Positions 1 through 10,616 of a stretch of 64,000 nt of DNA are shown here, piece after piece. The stretch's first letter is position 1, and each line of letters opens with the position of its first letter. The stretch spans positions 28,882,001-28,946,000 of the forward strand of contig CM066993.1 in the NCBI GenBank assembly GCA_033977485.1, in the 5' to 3' direction. The DNA comes from Hydrangea macrophylla. Taxonomy: Eukaryota; Streptophyta; Magnoliopsida; Cornales; Hydrangeaceae. The notes under the pieces are model-generated. The model was not told the DNA's origin and did no database searches. It worked only from the letters and a program-made list of their open reading frames with translations. A program made the translations under genes and the position numbers.

Positions 1-278
1 ACGATCTTGCATAGAACCAAAAAAAAAAGTTACACTCATAACAGTTTGACTGAGCTCTCACAAAATTTTTAAAAAAAATACTAGACCATGATAGGTATTG
101 CCCTTGCCCGAGGGCACTAATCGAAAAAAAAAATTCAGTCCCAATTGCTATTTCCGTCCTTCTCTACCCTGCATTGAATAAAAAAAATAGACGTGGCTGT
201 TTAATTGAGTACTAATTTTATTAACTTTCAGATGATCAGGATACTCACACATACCTATATTTGTGTGTGTGAGAGAGA

Positions 279-329
<51 letters not shown>

Positions 330-2149
330 AATATGGCTCTGCACCCCTATACCATGAAAACGGATGGTATTTCATGAGGCATCGAACTGCGAAATGTTAA
401 ACACCATCTACTCTAAAAGCTTAAGCTGTGAGAGAATGACCCAACAATCAAGCTTCAACAAATCGAAAGACCAATGGGCCTGACTTACCCTCAAAAGACA
501 CATTATTAGGGGAGGATTACCCAGGCTTGTAAGAAGCACAGACAAGGACTATACCCGGGCGATGTGGGACAATCCAACACGAAACATAAGTGAAAGACAG
601 CAACTTATAATATCTTTAACATAAATATAAAAATACGAACTAAATTTGGTATTATAGGGTGCTAGTTGAAGTTAACCAATATTCAGCCAAATCAGCATAA
701 AAACCTTGTCTATTTTTTGGTGAAGGATCTGAATATCAGTGTCACATTAAGCTGTTGTCCCCTCACCTACAATGTTTTACAAATTCTACCAAATGCAAGT
801 TTATTACTCATACAATTAAAATAGTACGTGAATGAATACTTTTGTCATTGAAACTTCAATCTGAAACAGAAGTTGCCGTTTCAATATACAGTTAGTTTCC
901 CCATAGAAAACCTTCAGCTAATCCACATACACAAATGACTTGGGAAAGCTAAAAAAAAGTCAACTAATACACAAATTCAGAAGAGGATAGAAATTACAAG
1001 AATTCATTATCATAATTAACATGAAGCATGCCATTTGTTTGAGGATATTTCCAACGTTTTTATATTTAAAGGGAAGATTCAAATGATATTTACCCGTTTT
1101 AGAAAGTCCCTCCCATTAGAATCAGTATAAAACACCTTGTTTGTGACCATATATATTTGCCGCCATTCTTGTAATGATCTCCTTTCCAACACTGTCGTCT
1201 GTGGGACTTGGACCAATTTGGAATTCAAAAAGCATTGTAGAACACCTCAATTTTAAATATTAGCCTTGTTTACTATACATAGATGGAAAGAACAATGGTT
1301 ATGCACAGTGCTCTTTAGATTCAATGTCGTCAAGAATCTAAAGAAAATCTACTAGCACTAATATTTATGTATTTATATATGTATGAACTCACTGTAAACT
1401 CAACTTCAGCATGTTCTTTTTCTCTGTAAACTCTAATCACCTATCCAAAAAAAGGAGATGAATACCAAGCATTAAACTGATTCAATTAAGACCAATGACC
1501 AACTTATAATTGTTAAGGCAGATGATCAAGTTTCAGAGAACTTCACACAATAAAGAATTTACGGATAGATAAAGTATTTTTGCAAAACTTTGGCTATACA
1601 ATATATTTATTTATTTTATTGGAAATGTCAGTGTATACAATTGACACCTGATAAATCCATGGGTTGAATTGCTGATGAATTTCATCAATAAGTGGTCCAC
1701 GAATGACCTTCAAGGATACCTGTAAATACTCGAAACATTAACTGTCCATAAATTTAAACACCTAAAACAACTAATCTAACAATATCTATCCATTCTGGCA
1801 TTGTTGAAAATAGATTCACATAGGCAACCATCGTGAAGGTGGAAACACTTAATAGAGCTACTTTGGAAAAAATAGGCTTACTGATCTAGAAACAACAGCA
1901 GGAGGAGCTCTATTTGGACGGAAGATGCATCATGTATGCACCAGAATGGCATTTTTATAAGTATTGAATCATCAAGAATAGCTCTCTATATATAATCCAA
2001 ACCCAAGCTAGCGATTGTGTACCTGGGGATTTGTATCTCCACTGCTTGATCCATACTAGAGGTAGCTTTGTTGTACCGGTACATCAACCTGGGGATGCAA
2101 AAAAAGTATGCTAAACGTTTTGGGGTGAATATTTTTAAGAGTAATATTT
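1..2149. other. AT-rich stretch with no recognisable gene
   Basis: No ORF of note and no recognisable protein similarity on either strand. It contains a dinucleotide microsatellite at 262-326. The composition resembles plant intron or intergenic DNA, and it may belong to the interior of the putative CACTA element. Confidence 0.6.
262..326. repeat. (TG)n/(GA)n microsatellite
   Basis: A short TG run passes into about 55 bp of almost pure GA dinucleotides. This is a simple sequence repeat and likely to be length-polymorphic. Confidence 0.95.
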
Positions 2150-2581
2150 GGGGCACAAACAACTTCCACTAACACTTAGGGTGCGTTTGATAAAACTGAA
2201 AATTAAGTGTTGAAAATTAAGTGTTGAATTTTAAGTATTGAAAATTTTAAGTGATTGAATTTGTAATATTGAAAATAGTGCTTCAACTGCTGAAAAAGAA
2301 TGCATTCAGTGATTATTTTCAGTAGAAAATTTTCACTTAAAGTTTTCAGTGATTTTTTGGCTGCTTTTTCAATTAAGTGGTATGTTATCAAACGCACTGA
2401 AAAAGATTAAGTGCTGAATCTTTTCATTTTCAGCACTTAATTGGGTTATCAAACATACCCTTACTAACACACTCTATCTCTCTCCGAGTGGCACTGTGGG
2501 GTCCGCAGTGGACCCTACAGTACCACTAGGAGAGAGATAGAGTGTGTGTTAGTAAGTGTTAGTGGAAGTTGTTTGTGCCCC
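2150..2581. mobile_element. Foldback MITE split by a second MITE
   Basis: Left arm 2150-2178 continues at 2464 after an inserted element. The right arm, about 2535-2581, is its reverse complement (outer ends GGGGCACAAAC and GTTTGTGCCCC). With the insertion removed, the element is one near-perfect hairpin of about 147 bp whose arms match through AACTTCCACTAACACTTA and the CTATCTCTCTCC block. There is no coding capacity. I could not identify a convincing target-site duplication at the outer ends, so the superfamily is unassigned. Confidence 0.8.
2179..2460. mobile_element. Nested Tourist-like (PIF/Harbinger) MITE
   Basis: 282 bp with inverted ends GGGTGCGTTTGATAA (left) and the complement of GGGTATGTTTGATAA (right), flanked by TTA at 2176-2178 and 2461-2463. 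A 3-bp TTA/TAA duplication is the hallmark of PIF/Harbinger MITEs. The interior holds AAGTGCTGAA-type inverted repeats. A small minus-strand ORF inside (2203-2397) has no recognisable product and is probably chance. Confidence 0.8.
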
Positions 2582-3409
2582 TAGCAAGACCCTATTTTTA
2601 ATTACCGGTACAAAAAGGTATACAAAACAGTGTGTTAAACAGTGCACAAACAAACAGGCTGCCTTTAATATTTCTTCAGATTAGGTAAGTTGTAGTACTT
2701 AAATTGATATTCAACAAATATAGCAGCCTCATTCACATTGCAAACATGTATTCAGTTTTTCTTGCAACAAAAATGTTTTCTTTTTCCCTTTCTTGGACTT
2801 GACAAATATTTGAATAGGCTATTATAAAGAAAAATGGCAGCCTAAATAGTTGAAACAAGAAAGAATGGTAATTTTAATATCTTGGAAAGTGAAAGAAAAT
2901 TTCTTTTATTAATTTTATTTCTTTCGAAAAATTAATTAGAAAAAATACACCACACAGCATTCGAGGTAAGAATCAACAACAGTGCGGGTGCGGGTTCTTC
3001 GAACCTTTTAGAAGAGTCCTTCTACTGGCCCTTTAAGAGCAAACTCTGCACAGAAAATTATCGCTAAAATTGTTGCTCTAATTGGTACAACTGAAAATTG
3101 AAATGCTAACAAGCAACACCACCACATCAATGTTCTTTAAAGCTAAACTATATAATGACCTATTCAACATTTTCATCACACAATTTGTAACTAATTTAGC
3201 TAGAAAGCCAAAAATTAACAAGTTTAATCATAGTGTAATTTACCATATTTTTTCTGAATAAATATGAAATGACTGCAAAACAAATTTCAATTTGATTTTG
3301 TCCTACTTCATGAAATGTCCTGATCATATAAGATGATGCTTTCTCTGCATGTCCTGTAATGTAATGATCCAAAATTCAGGCTTGAAGAGAATTTTGATCT
3401 ATTAGTCAT
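2582..3409. other. Non-coding stretch, nothing recognised
   Basis: AT-rich, no credible ORF on either strand. If the PAC1-like fragment upstream on the minus strand retained its last intron, that intron would lie here, but I could not find a convincing final exon. Confidence 0.5.
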
Positions 3410-3557
3410 TCAAGGCCCAACCCTGTTGCAAGCCTTGCAATTGGTGAGCTTAAAGATATCCAAGACTGAAACATTGTATATACGATAATGGAAAAGACTT
3501 AGATACCTTTCTTTGGGTACTTTGTCTAAAGTTTGGAGCATGTGAGTCCAAGTGTAC

Positions 3558-4204
3558 AGAAGAGATTTGGTTAGCAACATTACGGGACTACTGAATTCAG
3601 GCCATAAAACATACAGAGTGCCCTTGATCTTCATCATCTCACATCGACCCAATAGAGCAGCACCCAAACCGTCGACTACACTTCCCGATGGAAAATAGTC
3701 TAAACCTTTTACCAGTGAGTGCCAACTTCTCTCCGATGACGTCTCGAGCTTGAAGGCCAATGTGTCATCTGGTGAGAGCTTACCACCAAAGTTTTGGCTC
3801 CGAACGGAATCCAAAATCAAAACCCACTCGGGAACAATCTGCTCACCAATCAGCAACTTAGCTATAGCATGAGATCTCTCTGCAGAAATCGGGTACTGGA
3901 CAGATATGACAAGAATTGAATTCCCAGGGTCATTTAGGGCATAAATGTTGCTGGATTTGTCCCCGGGAGAAGGTTTAATGGTGTTTCCACAGAAGGGTAT
4001 CTCGGGAAGGATGAGAGTTCCTATTAAGGTTTTAGAGGAAGATGTCGCGACTGAGAGGAGGAGAAGGCTGAGAGCAGGAGGAGTCGGCGGTGGTTATGGC
4101 CACGAGCAGGGGGCGGCGTGGGGGTGGAGGAAGAGGTGCGATGGAGATGGATTGGGAAAGGATTTTGGGAATAAAGAGAGAGGTTTGAGGGTTTGGAAAT
4201 GAAG
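3558..4204 (-). pseudogene. Proteasome assembly chaperone 1 (PAC1/PSMG1)-like fragment
   Basis: On the minus strand one frame is open from about 4093 down past 3858 and contains SSKTLIGTLILPEIPF, ISVQYPISAERSHAIAKLL, DYFPSGSVVDGLGAALLGRC and KIKGTLYVLWPEF. These resemble plant PAC1, a chaperone that helps pair alpha subunits in early 20S proteasome assembly. The frame has no ATG. Upstream, the proline-rich N-terminal part lies in another frame (stop at 4032-4034), so a frameshift is needed near 4095, and no in-frame initiator is present there either. A possible donor (GT after 3558) ends the conserved part, and the expected short last exon was not found. The fragment abuts CACTA subterminal repeats (from about 4246), which fits a captured gene piece. 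A decayed resident gene is the alternative. Assignment rests on remembered family sequences. Confidence 0.6.
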
Positions 4205-4245
4205 AGGCGAAGTTTGGGAGCAAATCTGCCAAATTTTAAGCGCGC

Positions 4246-4670
4246 AAATATCTTTTATGTCACTTTTTTTAAAAAATATAGGAGTAACTCTTTTACGTCA
4301 CTTTTTTTTAAAAAAACTCTATTATTATTCTTATTTATGTCACTTTTTAGTAAATCGACATAATAATCAAATATTTTTATTTACAAATTTGCCACCGCGT
4401 TTTTATTTATGTCACTTTTTAAAAAAGTGACATAAAAACATTATTATTTGTCACTTTTTTAAAAAGTGACATAAATATGTTATTATTTATGTCACTTTTT
4501 TAAATAAATGACATAAATAATCAAGTATTTATGTCACTTTTTTAAAAACTGACATAAATATTTAAAAAGTGACATAAAAGGACCCTGCAAGAAATAATTA
4601 TGTCACTCAAAATAAAAGTGACATAAATACAATTTTAAAAGTGACATAAAAAGCCTTTTTTCTTGTAGTG
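4246..4670. repeat. CACTA subterminal repeats and terminal sequence
   Basis: More than ten copies of TTTATGTCACTTTT or its complement alternate in both orientations, ending in AAAGCC followed by TTTTTTCTTGTAGTG (about 4650-4670). The last bases are the reverse complement of CACTACAAG, the conserved CACTA terminus. Confidence 0.75.
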
Positions 4671-5369
4671 ATTTAAGCTAGAAGTCTAGGATTATTATTT
4701 AACACCCAACTTTACACCTTGTATACCATGTGGACTAACCCTCTGTTTTGTAGCTCTATTAAGGTATGATTTCTTGAATCCCTCTTTAGCTTACTTTAAT
4801 TCCTTGATTTTATCGATTTTTCAATCTTATGTGCAACACCTTAGAATTAGGACTTGCTTTACTTGTATATATGGATTAGAGACTCTTTTTCTAGGTTTTA
4901 TCTATTTGCATGCATTTACACGTTTAATATTCGCGGCCGGATCCCGGGTAAGTTCTCTAGTTCCCTATTTGCATATCATATTGCTTGCTACTCGAATTAT
5001 GTGATTTTTGAATGATATTTTATCATTTGCAATCTTACACCCTTTAGACATGCTTTTGTAATGTATATTTATGCATATGTATTAGTTGAGGGCACATTTA
5101 AGTTAATAATTCGATTAAAAGGATGTTAAGTAGAGGCCTATCGTGAGATAGGATGAGAAGGGGTGTTTTAGTCTGATGGACTCCTTCCCTTCTCATTCCA
5201 TAATCCCCGGACCTAGTTAATCTTTGGTTTCGCAAAAGATCAGTTTCCTTATGAAATGGTTTCTTAATTTTTTCCTTTTAAAAATTAAGTGGCGACTCAT
5301 TGTTTTGTGTTTTAAATTGAAAAAGATTTTTAAAGAAAAGCTGTGGGTAAGAAAAATGCGATATCCACA
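4671..5369 (+). repeat. Element 1: 3' end of the 5' LTR
   Basis: About 700 bp homologous, with scattered differences, to the reverse complement of 50441-51128 in the solo LTR. It ends GATATCCACA at 5369, the same end as the solo LTR and similar to element 2. The first roughly 2.3 kb of the LTR is missing, apparently displaced beyond the window by the CACTA insertion at 4670. The window's 3' LTR fragment stops before this part of the LTR, so the two cannot be compared for age. Confidence 0.85.
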
Positions 5370-5372
5370 ATC

Positions 5373-5390
5373 TGGCGACTCTGCTGGGGA
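5373..5390 (+). other. Element 1: primer-binding site (tRNA-Arg)
   Basis: TGGCGACTCTGCTGGGGA lies three bases after the LTR end. It complements an 18-nt tRNA 3' end including CCA and matches the tRNA-Arg site typical of Tat/Ogre elements. The same 18 bases occur in element 2 (27967-27984, minus). Confidence 0.9.
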
Positions 5391-5422
5391 TCGAACCCAG
5401 AATCTCTGGTTTCGCATACCAG
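5391..5422 (+). other. Element 1: extension of tRNA complementarity beyond the PBS
   Basis: The 32 bases after the PBS continue the complement of the same tRNA through the T arm, variable loop and the whole anticodon arm: with the PBS, 50 nt fold as the 3' half of a tRNA in reverse. Element 2 lacks it (its PBS is followed by TTTTTATTTTAAA). Confidence 0.75.
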
Positions 5423-6710
5423 AATTCTGATTTTGGGTTCACTCGAGGATTAGACTTCAAAGCATCCTTTTAATTGAATTAATTAATTTTTGTGTGCCTG
5501 TTACATTGCACTTGCATGTCCAACCAGTCGATTGCACGAAACTATGACCTTGGAGACTCGGGGCAACCCGGTCGGTCAAGTCATCATGGGACTGTGTGAT
5601 CACCCTTGATCTCGTACTATATGTTGGTATATGAAGCATCCTATCGGGTGTGTGTCAAGGGTCCCTTATTTGACCAAAACCCAGCCTTCGCATAGTAGCT
5701 TCCATAGAACCTTTCAAAATTAGGAAATCAATTCTTGATTAGGATTATGTGCTAGGAAGTTTTGTATGCCCGGAAGAGATTATTTGAGATGATGACGATG
5801 CTTGCTTGATATAGGGCGTACAATCTCTTAATCACTTTTAGCAATTCCTTATCATGTCCCATGACATTTGGGGAACATGTTGAACCTTGATTATAAGATT
5901 ATATCTCTTATATCCTGTTAGCTAAGCATCATTGACCTTGTATGCATCCGAATCCATGAAAAGTACGGTGATAATCCGATCATGTGGTCCTCTTACCCAA
6001 TAAATTTCAAATCCATCTTTTAAAACAAATGGATTTTTGCCATCTTTATTCAAAAGTTTTCGATCGTTCTTTGAAAAATCTCTGGGGTTCACTTTTCGAT
6101 TAAAACTCCAAACTAACCTTGTTACGACATATTTTCACGATCTTATCTTCGAAGGAAGAATTCAAAATTTTTGGGTGTTTATTTTTGAAAAAGTTTCACC
6201 AAATGTTTTTTTTAATGAATTTTCGACCCAATCATCTTATGTTAATAAATGTTTTCACATCCTCATTTTCGAATAAATGATTTAAAATTCTTAGGCAGTG
6301 TGTTTAAAAAACCTCACCATCTTAAGAAATGAATTTTGGAAAATTATGAATACCCAACCTTCGAAAAGGTAATGAGGGTCACAGTGAGAGGAGAAATTAG
6401 CGCACTTGACATCAGTGAGGATTTTATGTGCTTATATGCTTATGTGTTAGGGTTAGGATTTTCTTTTTCTTGGCTTATAGAATAGGCACACACGCACACA
6501 TGTATTGCATCAGCATGACATGCGTAAAAAGGGCTTTCACTGTACCAAAAATCTTTTAAAACAAAATACATACATGTGGTAAAAAGAAGCAAATCAAAAG
6601 GTTTTAAAACAAAATTAAACCTTTTTGTAGGGGCAAAGATAGCATCTAGTTCAGATTCAACTTGGTTTAGGGGACCTACAGCAAGGCTTTTGAGAAGAGA
6701 AGACCTTGAT
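5423..6710 (+). other. Element 1: 5' leader, no gene seen
   Basis: Untranslated leader between PBS and gag. Small ORFs here show no recognisable domain. Confidence 0.6.
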
Positions 6711-8409
6711 ATGGCAGAAGAAAGAAACAACGGGGAAGTACCAGAGTTGAGAACACTGGTAGAGCAACAAGCAGAGCAAATGAGGTGGCAGGCCAAAAAT
6801 ATGAACCGTATGATGGGAATGATAGAAACACTGAATCACCAACCACCACCTGTAATTCCGCCTGTTATGGACCCACCTTTGGGAGGAGGGAAGGGAGATT
6901 GGTTTGATGATCAGGAGGCACAATGGACTGATGCACTATGGGCCAACAGAGAAAGAGAGAAAGCCGAGAAGGATAGACTGCTGAGCGAAAAGATCGAGAA
7001 GTTGGAAAGGGTGATGCGTAAGGCTCAAGGGGTCGACACTTATTTGATGGAGTTGGAAGGTCTGCACGACGGGGTCCACGAGACGCTGCCTGCCAGGTTT
7101 AAGCTGTCAATTTATGACAAGTTTGATGGGATTAGGAATCCTCACAGCCATGTAAGAATGTGTATTGGAGCTTTCCAACCAAGTGGGCTGAGCACAACCA
7201 TGATGGCGGTCCTATTCCAACAGACTATGACTGGGGCTACTTTATCCTGGTATCTTACTCTCGAACTAAGCAAAACCAGGGTGTGGGAGGAAGTGATCAA
7301 AGCATTTGTGGCACAGTACGAGTACAATCAAGATTTAGATGTCACTGTTCGAGATTTGGAGACCACTAGGCAAGGGAACAAAGAATCATTTGCCGAATAC
7401 CTGAGAAGATGGAGGGGAAAGGCAGCTAAAATGGTACAAAGGCCGTTTGAGAAGGACCAGATCCGAATGCTAATGAAGAATCTACAGCCAGTGTACCAAG
7501 AAAAGATGAGATTCCAGTCAATCAACACCTTCGCCGAGGTTTTCGATGTTGGGACGAGGATAGAGGATGCAATCCAAGAGGGGGTAATCAAGAAATAGGA
7601 GCAACCAAACCGGTACAGGAGACCAAACTATGGGTCCAACGGAGGACAAAAGGGGGGTCACTCTGGCCCCACCGATGTCAATGCACTGAATAGGCCAGAA
7701 AGGAAATTCGACATAACACCGAGGAGAGGAGGGGACAAAGCACCAAGGAAGTTCTCAGATCTGGGAGTGTCACTATCAACTGCCCTCGATAAACTGTTAG
7801 CAAAAGGGCATCTCCGTCAGTTGGAACCTCGACCTTTATCAAGTCCACTTCTGCCCAATTTCCAAGGGTACCTCTTTTGCAAATTTCATCAGCAGAAGGG
7901 TCACTCAACGGATCGGTATATGAGATTAAGGCACGAAATCCAGGACCTCATCGATAACAAAATAATTTCGGAACCACCTACCAAAGCTCCAAATGTTACT
8001 AAAAATCCGCTTCCGAATCATCAAGCTGTGCCACCACTGCAGGGTCTTTATTTCTTGGGGGTAGAAGAAGCAACCTTCGATCTGTCCAGGCTAATCACTA
8101 AGGCCGGGACACCAAGGAAGCCATACCAGCTGCCGAAGGATTCAACGATCTGTACTTTGGAGGATCAGCCGGGGAAAAGTGAAATAGGACAATCAGACTG
8201 GTGGGTTTAAGGGAGTGACAGTCGAGACGTAAGCCAGGTAGAAGACGATCTTTGTTACGAGAGCGACAAGGAAGCGGAGATGGTGGAGGATACTTTGAAA
8301 ATTGATCCAGAAATTGAGAATCTGTGGACAAGGGAAGAAGTCAGTCATTTAACTCGGTCGGGCAGGCACTTTAAACCGCATGAGCTAGAAGAAGATCATC
8401 CGAGGGTAA
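6711..8409 (+). pseudogene. gag: Element 1: gag (capsid and nucleocapsid), broken
   Basis: The likely start is the ATG at 6711 (MAEERNNGEV), which aligns with the gag start of element 2. Residues about 130-290 form a retrotransposon gag core (DKFDGIRNPHSHVRM, ATLSWYLTLE, VRDLETTRQGNKESFAEYLRR, FDVGTRIEDAIQ). The nucleocapsid motif is a C-x2-H-x4-H-x4-C variant, but here the last cysteine is tyrosine (FCKFHQQKGHSTDRYM), so metal binding is doubtful. In-frame stops occur at 7596 (TAG) and 8208 (TAA), and the frame shifts at about 8405 before protease. Gag would package element RNA. This copy cannot make a full protein. Confidence 0.88.
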
Positions 8410-9105
8410 TTGGACAAGGGAAAAGGGAAAATGAACGAAGAAGACGAAGAGGACAGGGTTCTAAAGCAGATGAAGAAAACTCAGGCCAATATCACCATTT
8501 GGGGGTTACTGATAGCATCGAAATGCCACAGACAGGCAGTGTTGGACGCTCGAAACCAATCCAATGTTCCCATCAACACAGCACCGGAAGACATCATGGG
8601 AATGATCGGCAGAATTCTGACCTTGGCTATCACCTTTTCTTTAGATGACGTACCCCCCGAAGGACCCATGCTCAACAAGCCATTATATGTCACTATTGAA
8701 TGTTTGGGGAACACCGTGCCCGCTTATCTCGTTGACAACGGGTCTGCTTTGAATGTATGCCCCTTCCGAACAGCCAAACAGATGGGTTTAGATGAATCGT
8801 CCTTCGTGCCGTCCCAACAAAAGGTCAGGGTATATGACAACACTCAGAGAGTAGTCATGGGTATCATCTTTCTTAACCTCGCCATTGGACCAGTGGATAA
8901 AGAAGCCAAATTCCAAATCATTGATATCCCTGCCTCCTTTAATTTATTGCTAGGAAGGCCATGGTTGGATAGCTTGGGTGCCATACCATCCACCATTCAT
9001 CAAAAGGTAAAATGTGTTTGGAAGAACAAAGTCTGTAACATTCTCGGGGACAGCTGGGTTTGTTCGTCCGAAGCATCATCAAGCGCACTGGTTCTAGAAT
9101 TATAG
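8410..9105 (+). pseudogene. Element 1: retropepsin-like protease
   Basis: Contains NKPLYVTIECLGNTVPAYLV followed by the active-site loop VDNGSALN, then VRVYDNTQRVVMG and the flap/C-terminal block DIPASFNLLLGRPWL. Element 2 has VDTGSALN at the same place, so Thr has become Asn next to the catalytic Asp. The segment is +1 shifted relative to gag and ends in TAG at 9103. Confidence 0.85.
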
Positions 9106-9546
9106 CTACAAGAAGAAGAAGCAAACATGGGAGGGTTCGAGTTCATCAGCATGATCGAAGAGGAAAAGCCATAAAGAGTTCCTGCCACTTTACTTTGACC
9201 AATACGCAAGCTCGTTGGTCGCAGGGATCATGAAGAAAATGGGTTTCTTTCCAGGATTGGGGTTGGGAAAGAACCACCAAGGCCTGCCGGAGTTTTCAAA
9301 AATCCCTACTCAGACTCACACCCATGGTCTGGGGTACCAACCATCCAAGAAAGGGGGAAAAGAGAAGAAGAAGTCCGTCGATGCACCATTGGACCCTTAC
9401 CTAAAAATGCTCAATGGGTATTTATAAAGGAAGGAGAAGATTTTCCTTTTTGTGGCTTCCCAGAGCCATGGGTGGACCAGAAAGATAAATGTTTGAAGCC
9501 AGGGTTTGAGATCTTCTTTCCCAACGAGTTTTCTGCATATGAAGAT
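9106..9546 (+). pseudogene. Element 1: G-patch segment and hinge, truncated by element 3
   Basis: After a frameshift near 9170 the reading frame gives MKKMGFFPGLGLGKNHQG, a glycine-rich G-patch-like motif matching KMNYFPGMGLGRRQQG of element 2. Another shift near 9418 leads to FCGFPEPWV and runs into the insertion point of element 3 (TSD AAGAT at 9542-9546). The frame resumes across the insertion at 38650. Confidence 0.75.
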
Positions 9547-10616
9547 TGATGTTGTCAGAATCAAGATATAAAAAGTATACTTTACTTTTCTAAAGATTTG
9601 TAGTGTGAAAGTAAAGGTCGAACCCACAGAGATTGATTACTACAGCTTTTAATTTTAAAACCTAAGTCTACTTAATTAAGAAAAACGGATTTGATTTGGT
9701 TTTTATTTAAACTAAAAACAATAAAAGTAAATCTAAACTATGAAAGCAATTAAAGTTGTGTTAAATAATATTTAAAGGAACCTAGGATTGCAAATCCACC
9801 ACTAGCTTCATAATAGGAATATTTATGAATTACTTTAGCTTATTACGTTGGATGAATATGGGGAATTGTAGCTACAAGCCCAATTCCTCCGACAAGAAGA
9901 TAATCATGGTTCAAGCACCAACATAATCCATCTTCGGGTAGCACGAATTATCTCACACTAAACTAGGGTTGTGATCTAATCCGTCTAACCTAGGCATGGA
10001 CTATTCGGATACTTGATAGCACGAATCAATAAAGCACCATCACATGTAAACAATCTAAACAAGCACAGCAAGAATAGATCGTTGAGCACATCACAGTCAA
10101 AATAGATCTAAGACAAGAATAAATTCTGAAAGCAATGATTTAATCACTAGAAATACGATTTATTTATAAAAATCCTCTAAACATGTGACTGTCATCCATA
10201 CATAATAAAACTAAAATAAAAGCATAAATAAAACCCTATTACTCATCTAGGGCTTCATTGAAACCCTAGATCTATGATCTAGCCGTCCATGGAAGTAGTA
10301 GATAGCAAGAGGTTGATGGAGGAGGCAATGGAAACCCTTGGTCTTCTTCTTCTTCTCCTTGCTTCCCTACCTTCAATGGCTGGAAGTATGGTTGTAGAAT
10401 GTGTGTATAATAATTGCCAACCCTCTAATTGAAGTAAAATAGAGTATATATAGATTTACAACAAGTTTTGGAAGCCTTTACAACTCGAAACGGACTGAAA
10501 CTGATGTAATTTACAATCTGGACGTCATTCTGCAGTTTCGTTTGCACAGGAGTTTTCAGTACACTGAAATACGCAACTATGATTTTTCCACATATCGCGC
10601 GAGCGGGTCGCGCGAG
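9547..10616 (-). repeat. Element 3: left LTR, first part
   Basis: Matches 37282-38351 nearly base for base. It is interrupted after GCGAG (10612-10616), the target duplicated by element 2. A TATA-like box lies at 10445-10453 (minus). Confidence 0.95.
10445..10453 (-). promoter_or_regulatory. Element 3 LTR TATA-like box
   Basis: CTATATATA on the minus strand. The right-LTR copy is at 38180-38188, about 142 bp downstream of a cluster of CGCGCGAGCG repeats. Probable core promoter of the element RNA. Confidence 0.5.

Larger units (their letters stand above)
1..4670. mobile_element. Putative CACTA (En/Spm-type) element, right part only
   Basis: The segment ends at 4670 with the complement of the CACTA terminal sequence (CTTGTAGTG), preceded by about 400 bp of short repeats in both orientations built on GTGACATAAA/TTTATGTCAC, typical of CACTA subterminal regions. 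Immediately after 4670, sequence homologous to the 3' part of the element-1 LTR begins (compare the complement of 51128 downward in the solo LTR). The solo LTR reads ATTTAAGC at this point and the window reads ATTTAAGC right after the terminus, as expected for insertion with a 3-bp ATT target duplication. The left terminus is not in the window and no transposase is seen, so the left extent is inferred. It could be a non-autonomous, gene-capturing copy. Confidence 0.5.

Noticed and set aside
262..326. CRISPR-like or promoter GA-repeat signal
   Set aside because: A plain dinucleotide microsatellite, with no spacers and no adjoining gene.
3945..4202. Glycine-rich plus-strand ORF
   Set aside because: Antisense shadow of the proline-rich N-terminal part of the PAC1-like fragment.
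5373..5422. A tRNA gene or tRNA-derived SINE
   Set aside because: Only the 3' half is present, in reverse and with encoded CCA, exactly at the PBS position. This fits primer copying, not a gene.
8098..8714. Minus-strand ORFs in element 1 gag/protease region
   Set aside because: Shadow frames of the gag-pro sequence, not conserved in element 2.
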